Source of the DNA: Actinomycetes bacterium | GTDB lineage: Bacteria; Actinomycetota; Acidimicrobiia; Acidimicrobiales; Palsa-688 | Assembly (NCBI GenBank): GCA_021846485.1 | Contig: JAJZWW010000169.1 | Span: 1-6,929, forward strand | DNA: 6,929 bases | Direction: 5' to 3' | In this document: piece after piece, positions 1 to 4,286 of the stretch | Layout of the letters: every line of letters begins with the position of its first letter | How positions within the stretch are numbered: position 1 is the first letter of the stretch | Program-made: the position numbers and the translations under genes | Notes under the pieces: generated by a model | What the model saw: the letters and a program-made list of their open reading frames with translations, nothing else | Database searches by the model: none | What the model was told of the DNA's origin: nothing

Positions 1-767
1 CGGCGGACTTGTTCGAGGGCGAAGAACGAGGCTCGTGGGACGAGCTGGTCGTCGCGCAGCCCGCAGAGGAGGGCGACGTTTCGCTCGTGGAGGACAAGCC
101 CGGCGTCTTCGCCGACGCGGGCGAGCGCGCCGGGGAGGTCGATGAGCCGACCGCCTCGCCACCAGGGCCGAAGGGTCATGGCGACGAACCCCCCGGGGCG
201 AGCCAGCACGGCCGCGCCGCCGAGCATGACCCGCATCGCGTCGAGCAGGCCGGCGAGGCCGACGTGGGCGAGGTTGGCCGGGTCGTTCGAGTAGCGGTCG
301 TGGCTCTTTTGCACGCCCGCTCCGGGGATCGCTTTCACCTGGCCGTGCAGCGACGAGCCGTAGGGCGGGCTGGTGAGCACGAGGGCGACGAGGCCGCGTG
401 CGGCGGGGTCGACGAGCGAGGCGACGTGGCGGCCGTCCCCGCAGATCACCTCGCCGTGCCCGGTGGCCCCCTGGGAGCGGGCGTGGGCGAGGTTGCCTCG
501 GGCGAGCTCGGCCCAGGGCTCTTCGTACTCGACGCCGATCGCGTCACGGCCGAGGTGGACGGCTTCGACCAAGGTGGTGCCGATCCCGCACATCGGGTCG
601 AGGACGAGGTCGCCGGGACGGCTGTAGGTGGCGATCGCTCGCTGGGCGATGGCGGGGAGCATCCGGGCGGGGTGGGTTCCCGACAGCTCGACGTAGCGCC
701 CCTTGCGTTGGGCGCGGGCGGGGTGCTGGGCGGTCGGCCAGACCGACAGCGCAAGGTCAGTGGGCAC
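1..767 (-). CDS. SAM-dependent DNA amino-methyltransferase, second of tandem pair (C-terminus cut by window edge)
   Basis: The minus strand reads without a stop from a GTG at 767 to the window edge, giving 255 residues; the C-terminus lies outside. The GTG is chosen because AAGGAG sits 7 bases upstream and because residues 8-37 line up with the neighbouring paralogue. Visible motifs are DPMCGIGTT (57-65, SAM-binding motif I), GVE (78-80, acidic residue of motif II), GD (110-111), TSPPY (132-136, catalytic motif IV of N4-cytosine/N6-adenine amino-methyltransferases) and RPGG (190-193). Motif I precedes motif IV and no large target-recognition insert separates them, as in compact TRM11-like or gamma-type enzymes. 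It overlaps the end of the upstream methyltransferase by 11 bases (757-767), so the two are probably co-transcribed and translationally coupled. The likely role is methylation of an exocyclic amino group in DNA; base and target sequence cannot be told. An RNA substrate is less likely but not excluded. Confidence 0.88.
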   Translation of the reverse strand, partial: MPTDLALSVWPTAQHPARAQRKGRYVELSGTHPARMLPAIAQRAIATYSRPGDLVLDPMCGIGTTLVEAVHLGRDAIGVEYEEPWAELARGNLAHARSQGATGHGEVICGDGRHVASLVDPAARGLVALVLTSPPYGSSLHGQVKAIPGAGVQKSHDRYSNDPANLAHVGLAGLLDAMRVMLGGAAVLARPGGFVAMTLRPWWRGGRLIDLPGALARVGEDAGLVLHERNVALLCGLRDDQLVPRASFFALEQVR

Positions 768-1731
768 GGGCGGTCTCCTTCGAGGATGAGGTGAGCTGGG
801 CGGGGCCGGCGGAGAAGACGCAGAGGTCCTCGTGGACGACGAGGTGGACGGCTTCTCCTCGGGCGGCGGCCTTGCTGGTCTGGGTGCGCTGCCAGAACGA
901 GGGGCGGGCGACGAGGTCGCCGTCTCTGACCGCGGCGTGCAGGGCGATCACGTGCTGGAGGTAGGTGAACCCGGCTGCCTCGGCGAGGGCGACGGTCAGC
1001 CCGGCGAGGTCGAACAGGTGGCCTTTTCGTCGGGTGTTCTTCGTGACCACCGCCAGGATCCCGCCCGGTCGGAGCACCGCCCGACACGCGCCGTAGACGG
1101 CGGCCATCGCCTGCGCATACATCGGGCCCCGCGCGTGGCCGAGGTTCGCCCGATCCGCCGAGTAGTTGCGCTCGGCGGTCGCGCACAGGTTGTGCCCGGC
1201 CCCCCAGTTGGTGGTGTCGAGGTTGCCGACGTCACACGCATAGGGCGGGGAGGTGCAGATGAGGTCGACTTCTCCGGCGTCCTCGCCGAGGAGGGTGGCG
1301 AGGTCGGTGGCGTCCCCTTGGAGCACCCGGACCAGTGCTCGGGCGCCGGGGTCGAGGACATGCTCCGCGTTGGCCCGGGCGAGTTCGGCCCAGCGGGCTT
1401 CGAGCTCAACACCCACCGCCCGCCGACCGACAAGGGCGGCTTCGACCAAGGTGGTGCCGGTGCCGGCCATCGGGTCGACGACCAGCGCGCCGGGTTGGCT
1501 GTACTCGACGACGATGCGTCGGGCGAGGTCGGGGAGCATCTTTCCGGGATGGGTGGTGCAGCCGGGGTGGTAGCGGCCGGCCCGCTGGTACTGGGCACTT
1601 CGCTGGCCGACCGGCCAGACGGCGAGCGGCACCGGGCGTGGCCCGTGCTGAGAGCCGGAGTGATTGGCGTCAGCGGGCTGGCGGTCGGGGTCCTGCCGGG
1701 TGGGGGTTCGGGGGGTGGTGGTCGTGGCCAT
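757..1731 (-). CDS. SAM-dependent DNA amino-methyltransferase, first of tandem pair
   Basis: This 324-residue protein starts at ATG 1731 on the minus strand. It carries DPMAGTGTT (86-94, motif I), GVE (107-109, motif II), GDATD (139-143, motif III region), TSPPY (160-164, catalytic motif IV) and RPGG (221-224). These mark an amino-methyltransferase of the N4-C/N6-A type with motif I before motif IV. It is a clear paralogue of the downstream gene: across motif I to II (86-121) 25 of 36 residues match, and a YS-D-ANL-H block and an LV-R-SF block near the C-terminus are also shared. The first 33 residues are low-complexity (Thr/Pro/Arg) and absent from the paralogue. No clear ribosome binding site precedes ATG 1731, so an in-frame GTG at 1632 (residue 34), which matches the paralogue's start, is a real alternative. 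Upstream in-frame codons back to 2094 overlap another gene and are not believed. No restriction endonuclease is adjacent in the window. Inferred role: modification of the element's DNA. Confidence 0.88.
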   Translation of the reverse strand: MATTTTPRTPTRQDPDRQPADANHSGSQHGPRPVPLAVWPVGQRSAQYQRAGRYHPGCTTHPGKMLPDLARRIVVEYSQPGALVVDPMAGTGTTLVEAALVGRRAVGVELEARWAELARANAEHVLDPGARALVRVLQGDATDLATLLGEDAGEVDLICTSPPYACDVGNLDTTNWGAGHNLCATAERNYSADRANLGHARGPMYAQAMAAVYGACRAVLRPGGILAVVTKNTRRKGHLFDLAGLTVALAEAAGFTYLQHVIALHAAVRDGDLVARPSFWQRTQTSKAAARGEAVHLVVHEDLCVFSAGPAQLTSSSKETARAH

Positions 1732-1765
1732 GGGCGGCCCACGGCCGGAGAAGGCGTGCCACCCG

Positions 1766-1800
1766 CCAAATAGGGGTCGACGGAGCAATTCCGGACACCA
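1766..1800 (-). promoter_or_regulatory. Bipartite promoter/operator-like element upstream of the methyltransferase pair
   Basis: On the minus strand TGGTGTCCGG (1800-1791) is followed after exactly 18 bases by TATTTGG (1772-1766), preceded by TCGACCCC. The same two blocks with the same 18-base gap recur at 3662-3696 on the plus strand ahead of the pilin operon. The spacing suits a -35/-10 type promoter or a two-part operator. If it is a promoter, transcription would begin about 30-40 bases before ATG 1731. The function is inferred from repetition, orientation and position. Confidence 0.6.
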
Positions 1801-1841
1801 CTTTTTCTCTCCGGTCGTCTTGAGCTGCTGTGCGCGGCGGA

Positions 1842-1866
1842 GGTAGCTCGTCAGGACCCGAGCACC
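1842..1866. promoter_or_regulatory. Imperfect inverted repeat just before the winged-helix gene
   Basis: GCTCG (1846-1850) and CGAGC (1859-1863) are complementary across an 8-base loop, extended by GGT (1842-1844) with ACC (1864-1866) if A1845 is bulged. It ends 9 bases before the AAAGGGG ribosome binding site (1875-1881) of the next gene. It could be an operator for autoregulation or a leader hairpin affecting translation. The stem is short, so chance is possible. Confidence 0.3.
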
Positions 1867-1887
1867 ACCACACGAAAGGGGTAGGTC

Positions 1888-2460
1888 ATGTCCACCACCA
1901 AGCAAGATCCGAATGACGCCGTTGCCGCCGTGCTCGCCGGCCACCCCGGCGCCACCGCAGCCCAGGTGGCCGAGGTGGCAGGCATCGGCCGGTCGACGGC
2001 GGCGAAGGTTCTGGCCGCGATGGAGGACCGCGGCGTCGCCCGCCGTGACCCAGGCGGCCGTGACGGTGGCCGGCAGCTGGCGGACCGCTGGCATCTCGTC
2101 GAAGCCGACACCGCCGGGGGCGAGAACGACATCGCCGGAGGTGAGCAGGACATGGTCGCCGCATCGGATCCGGCCGCTGTCGTCGGCGACGATCCAGGGC
2201 GCGGCGATGTCGGCGACGCAGTGGTCGCCGTGGTCGGTGCGGCGGAGACCGGTCGGTTGGGGCGGGGTGCGCTCCGCTCGCTTGTGCTCGACTACCTGGG
2301 TGCCCGCGGCGGCGCCGACGGCCTCGGCCCTGCCGCGGTGGCAAAAGGCCTCGGGGGCAAGTCGTCGGGCGCGGTGGGAAACGCCCTCTCCCGGCTCGAA
2401 GCAGACGGGGCGGTCCGCCTCGTCACCGAGCGCCCACGTCGCTACGTCATTGTCGCCTGA
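1888..2460 (+). CDS. Double winged-helix (MarR-like) DNA-binding protein, putative regulator
   Basis: The predicted protein has 190 residues. ATG 1888 has AAAGGGG (1875-1881) at 6-base spacing. Two segments look like winged helices. The N-terminal one (about 10-70) has a helix-turn-helix pattern around TAAQVAEVAGIGRSTAAKVL and a following wing rich in Arg/Gly. The C-terminal one (about 127-190) has a second helix-turn-helix pattern (VAKGLGGKSSGAVGNALSRL) and a basic wing ending RPRRYVIV. An acidic Gly/Asp/Ala-rich linker (about 72-122) joins them. This layout resembles small MarR-like regulators common in actinobacteria; I do not recognise a named gene. It is transcribed divergently from the methyltransferases and lies upstream of the transfer genes, so it could control either side by binding the 1732-1887 region or the sites in 2487-2756. 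It could also be a structural DNA-binding protein. Confidence 0.82.
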   Translation: MSTTKQDPNDAVAAVLAGHPGATAAQVAEVAGIGRSTAAKVLAAMEDRGVARRDPGGRDGGRQLADRWHLVEADTAGGENDIAGGEQDMVAASDPAAVVGDDPGRGDVGDAVVAVVGAAETGRLGRGALRSLVLDYLGARGGADGLGPAAVAKGLGGKSSGAVGNALSRLEADGAVRLVTERPRRYVIVA

Positions 2461-2486
2461 CCCGGCTGGGGGCGTCCGGCGGGCGG

Positions 2487-2528
2487 CTACTGCACGGCTG
2501 TCGTAGCCCTACTGCACTGCTGGAGTAG
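2487..2528 (+). repeat. Tandem pair of 20-bp CTACTGCAC near-palindromes
   Basis: CTACTGCACGGCTGTCGTAG (2487-2506) and CTACTGCACTGCTGGAGTAG (2509-2528) match at 17 of 20 positions and start 22 bases apart, about two helical turns. Each begins with CTAC and ends with GTAG and has CA/TG symmetry inside, as expected for dimeric protein sites on one DNA face. Confidence 0.7.
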
Positions 2529-2560
2529 CCGCCGCAGAAGACCCGCGGACGGCGCGGATG

Positions 2561-2591
2561 GCCCGCCCGCCCAGATTTTTCTCGGGCGGGC
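2561..2591 (+). terminator. G+C-rich hairpin, possible terminator of the winged-helix gene
   Basis: GCCCGCCCG (2561-2569) pairs perfectly with CGGGCGGGC (2583-2591) across a 13-base loop containing five T residues. It lies 100 bases after the stop of the preceding plus-strand gene. The T run is in the loop, not after the stem, so it is not a textbook intrinsic terminator; strand assignment follows the upstream gene only. Confidence 0.4.
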
Positions 2592-2634
2592 TGCCGGGTC
2601 CGGTTCGGGCACCGGTCTGGGCGCTGCGTCAGGT

Positions 2635-2643
2635 GTGTAGTAG
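2635..2643 (-). repeat. Degenerate CTACTGCAC-type site (one mismatch)
   Basis: The minus strand reads CTACTACAC, one base different from CTACTGCAC. It lies between the tandem pair and the distal inverted pair, which supports a deliberate cluster, though a nine-base match with one mismatch is weak alone. Confidence 0.4.
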
Positions 2644-2689
2644 CGGCTGACCTGGGTTGACGCGAGCCCGCCTGGGCATCTCGGCTCCT

Positions 2690-2756
2690 CTACTGCACGG
2701 CTGTAGGAGCACGAGGGTCTGCTCACCGGGGCAGATGTGTAGCAATCGTGCAGTAG
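2690..2756. repeat. Inverted pair of CTACTGCACG sites upstream of the sigma-like gene
   Basis: CTACTGCACGGCTGTAGGAG (2690-2709) matches the first tandem copy at 18 of 20 positions. Its internal arms CTACTGC and GCTGTAG form a near-palindrome of 17 bases (2690-2706). A second copy lies on the minus strand (2756-2737), starting CTACTGCACG. The ten-base arms 2690-2699 and 2747-2756 are perfect inverted repeats with 47 bases between, and the right arm ends 42 bases before ATG 2799. This placement fits an operator of the downstream gene. Confidence 0.62.
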
Positions 2757-2769
2757 TACCCAGGGCGCG

Positions 2770-2802
2770 ATGGCGGCTCCACCGAGAAGGGAGCTGCCAT
2801 GA
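2770..2802 (+). CDS. Possible 10-codon leader ORF overlapping the sigma-like gene start
   Basis: ATG 2770 opens ten codons (MAAPPRRELP) ending in TGA 2800-2802, which overlaps ATG 2799 of the next gene in an ATGA arrangement. Its ribosome binding site is weak (AGGG at 2762-2765, 4-base gap), while the main gene has a strong one inside this ORF. It may be a coupling leader or simply a chance ORF. Confidence 0.15.
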   Translation: MAAPPRRELP

Positions 2803-3779
2803 CCACCCTGTCACGCCGTGTGCCGGAGGGCCCGTTCGACACCTTGGAGGACGCCTTCGTCCTGCTGTGCGCAGGGCCCCGCCCGCTCGCCCTGGAGGCG
2901 GCGGCGGTGCCCGGCCTGCCCGCCCGGGAGCTTCCGCTGACCGAGCTGCGAGCGATCCTGTTGCACCCCTCGACGTCGTACCGGGTCCGCAACGCGGCCA
3001 TCTCGATCCTGGTGGGCCGGGCCCGCAGCGAGGGTGGGCGCTGGACGGTGGGGTTGGCCGGGGTGCTGCTGTTCGGGTTGCGCCGGGCGACCTCGGGGCT
3101 GTGCGAGGTGTGCCCGCACAAGGCGGCCGACATCGAGGCCGAGACCCTGGCCGGCCTCATCGAGGGGATCGCCAAGACCGACCCCGGACGGCAGCGTCTG
3201 GCGGCTCGGCTCATCTGGCTGGCAAGAGACCGGGCGAAGACCCTCGTCGCCAAGGAGCTCTCCGAGGTGGGACGCCCCGGACGCCACCGCTGCTCGGAGG
3301 TCCCCGCCCGCCCCTACGGCCATCCAGACCTGGTGCTGGCCGAGGCGGTCGCCGAGCAGGTGATCGAGGCCGGCGACGCGGCGCTGATCGGCGACACCCG
3401 CCTGGGTGGGATGAGCCTGGCCGAGGCGGCAGCTGCGATGGGGATGGCGGTCGACTCGGTCCGCCACCGGCGCCGGCGCGCGGAGGCCCGCCTCGTCGAG
3501 TGGCTCGGCGGACCGCCACTGCCAAGGCGCGCCGCCCGGTCCGAGGACCCCGGCCGCGACGATCCCGGCCGCGACGATCCCGGCCGCGACGATCCCGGCC
3601 GCGACGATCCCGGCCGCGACGATCCCGGCCGCGACGACGGCACGCAAGGTTCTTCAAGTTCTGGTGTCCGGTTTTCGGCCTCGACCCCCTATTTGGGTGG
3701 TGAGGGTCGGCCCCGCTCCGGGCGGGCCACCAACCGGCGGCCGGCGGCGTGCCAACCGCCAACTCAACCCAGGAGGTGA
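2799..3779 (+). CDS. Sigma-70 region-4-like DNA-binding regulator with DPGRD repeat tail
   Basis: The predicted protein has 326 residues. ATG 2799 is preceded by AAGGGAG (2787-2793) at 5-base spacing. Residues 1-160 are largely helical; a WTVGLAGVLLFGLRRAT stretch (82-98) and a DIEAETLAGLIEGI helix (111-124) are visible, without a recognisable intact sigma region 2. Residues 183-232 resemble sigma region 4: an AEAVAEQVIEAGDAALIGDT helix, then a helix-turn-helix (SLAEAAAAMGMAVDSVRHRRRRAEARL). This layout matches the sigma-like helix-turn-helix proteins often found beside actinobacterial T4SS genes; the role as regulator of transfer genes is inferred. Residues 250-279 are six perfect DPGRD repeats. 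The last 46 or so residues (281-326) use wobble A/T codons unlike the rest and contain the promoter-like element at 3662-3696, so the tail may be non-functional read-through. It ends 3 bases before the pilin GTG. Confidence 0.8.
   Translation: MTTLSRRVPEGPFDTLEDAFVLLCAGPRPLALEAAAVPGLPARELPLTELRAILLHPSTSYRVRNAAISILVGRARSEGGRWTVGLAGVLLFGLRRATSGLCEVCPHKAADIEAETLAGLIEGIAKTDPGRQRLAARLIWLARDRAKTLVAKELSEVGRPGRHRCSEVPARPYGHPDLVLAEAVAEQVIEAGDAALIGDTRLGGMSLAEAAAAMGMAVDSVRHRRRRAEARLVEWLGGPPLPRRAARSEDPGRDDPGRDDPGRDDPGRDDPGRDDPGRDDGTQGSSSSGVRFSASTPYLGGEGRPRSGRATNRRPAACQPPTQPRR
3546..3635 (+). repeat. Six tandem 15-bp repeats encoding (DPGRD)6
   Basis: Six consecutive 15-bp units, GACCCCGGCCGCGAC then five copies of GATCCCGGCCGCGAC, lie inside the sigma-like gene. 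Unit length is a multiple of three, so copy-number change by slippage keeps frame. The near-identity of units, including the synonymous third base, points to recent expansion. The encoded segment is charged and probably disordered. Confidence 0.93.
3662..3696 (+). promoter_or_regulatory. Bipartite promoter/operator-like element upstream of the pilin operon
   Basis: TGGTGTCCGG (3662-3671), 18 bases, then TATTTGG (3690-3696) preceded by TCGACCCCC. It is the counterpart of the minus-strand element at 1800-1766, with identical spacing and the same orientation toward the genes downstream. As a promoter it would start transcription near 3700-3705, about 80 bases before GTG 3783. It lies inside the atypical 3' tail of the sigma-like gene, in locally less G+C-rich DNA. 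Confidence 0.6.
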
Positions 3780-3782
3780 GCA

Positions 3783-4286
3783 GTGCCCTTCCCGGTTCCC
3801 CCGCCCACGCCGGGCCGACCCCGACCCGCCCATCCCCGTCCTGCCAGCTGCTCTTCGAAGGAGGTCACCACGACCCATCCCACCCCCTGCTCCACCCCGT
3901 CTCCGTGTCCCACCTCACACCGGCCGTCGAGGTCGAGCCAGCGATCGCGGCTTTGCCGCATGGCTCGCCGTCTCGGCGAGGTGGCGCTGCCCGCTGTCGC
4001 CGCGGCCGTGGTGGCGCTGGTCGTCATCGCCCCGCCGGCGTTCGCCGCGGGGAGCACGGCGACGAGCCTCACCTCGGTCATCGACAACCTGCGCAACTGG
4101 CTGGTCGGCATCCTCGCCGCGGTCGCCACGCTGTTCCTCACCGTCGGCGGGCTGCGCTACCTGACCGCAGGGGGCGACCCGAGCCAGGTGGAGAAGGCGA
4201 AGATCGCCCTCAAGTCGGCGGCCATCGGCTACGCGCTTGCCGCGCTCGCACCGCTGCTCGTCTCGATCCTGGCCCAGCTGTTCTGA
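3783..4286 (+). CDS. T4SS pilin-like protein (TrbC/VirB2 type)
   Basis: Read from GTG 3783 (AGGAGGT at 3771-3777, 5-base spacing) it has 167 residues. The first 59 are Pro/Ser/Thr/Arg-rich and look unlike a pilin. From Met60 (MARRLGEV) a typical signal sequence begins: basic n-region, hydrophobic core (67-83) and an AFA cleavage site after residue 88. The mature part of about 79 residues has two membrane segments (about 105-124 and 144-166) flanking a short polar loop, GGDPSQVEKAK (130-140). That is the organisation of TrbC/VirB2-type pilins of actinobacterial T4SS, which build the transfer channel or pilus at the membrane. The start is uncertain: a second, perfect ribosome binding site at 3858-3864 faces an ACG codon at 3870, giving 138 residues. 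It is the first gene of the T4SS operon and its stop overlaps the next start by one base. Confidence 0.84.
   Translation: MPFPVPPPTPGRPRPAHPRPASCSSKEVTTTHPTPCSTPSPCPTSHRPSRSSQRSRLCRMARRLGEVALPAVAAAVVALVVIAPPAFAAGSTATSLTSVIDNLRNWLVGILAAVATLFLTVGGLRYLTAGGDPSQVEKAKIALKSAAIGYALAALAPLLVSILAQLF
3858..3872 (+). promoter_or_regulatory. Strong internal ribosome binding site facing an ACG codon in the pilin gene
   Basis: AAGGAGG (3858-3864) sits 5 bases before ACG 3870, in frame with the pilin. No ATG, GTG or TTG lies at usable spacing. A single T-to-C change would turn an ATG into this ACG. Either ACG is used as a rare start, or the old start was lost and GTG 3783 took over. Confidence 0.45.

Larger units (their letters stand above)
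2461..2798. other. Non-coding regulatory region between the winged-helix gene and the sigma-like gene
   Basis: These 338 bases contain no convincing gene. They hold a tandem pair of near-palindromic sites (2487-2528), a perfect 9-bp hairpin (2561-2591), a one-mismatch site copy (2635-2643) and a widely spaced inverted pair of the same site (2690-2756). Short complementary arms also flank the middle copy: GCGTCA (2626-2631) with TGACGC (2658-2663), and CAGGT (2630-2634) with ACCTG (2650-2654). The density of sites suggests an operator region for the downstream transfer genes. A replication origin with iterons or a transfer origin is an alternative, but no replication or relaxase gene is visible to support it. 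Confidence 0.6.

Noticed and set aside
9..794. Long plus-strand ORF (261 codons) opposite the second methyltransferase
   Set aside because: It is the antisense of a minus-strand gene with clear methyltransferase motifs; its own translation is low-complexity Gly/Asp/Arg and shows no domain.
446..1186. Minus-strand ORF of 246 codons bridging both methyltransferases
   Set aside because: It is in another frame, is Arg/Pro-rich, and contradicts the motif-bearing frames on the same strand.
832..1773. Plus-strand ORF of 313 codons opposite the first methyltransferase
   Set aside because: Antisense shadow produced by the G+C-rich codon bias; the minus strand carries motifs I, IV and the paralogue match.
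1732..2094. Upstream in-frame extension of the first methyltransferase to ATG 2094
   Set aside because: It would run antisense through the start of the winged-helix gene and across the bipartite element, and the extra residues have no counterpart in the paralogue.
2594..2603. Possible third copy of the TGGTGTCCGG block
   Set aside because: Only 7 of 10 bases match and no TATTTGG follows at 18 bases.
2657..2662. TTGACG as a -35 box for the sigma-like gene
   Set aside because: No reasonable -10 hexamer lies 16-19 bases downstream.
3546..3635. Possible CRISPR-like array
   Set aside because: The 15-bp units abut with no spacers and encode an in-frame peptide repeat.
2811..3647. Minus-strand ORF opposite the sigma-like gene
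   Set aside because: Its N-terminus is just the tandem repeat read as AAGIV units; the rest is antisense low complexity.
2657..3703. Plus-strand 348-codon ORF overlapping the sigma-like gene
   Set aside because: Arg/Pro/Gly-rich frame shadow, its tail being the 15-bp repeat read in another frame; no plausible ribosome binding site or domain.
3749..4285. Extension of the TrbL-like gene upstream through the pilin gene
   Set aside because: The pilin frame has the signal peptide and membrane helices; ATG 4286 with its TGATG overlap is the natural start.
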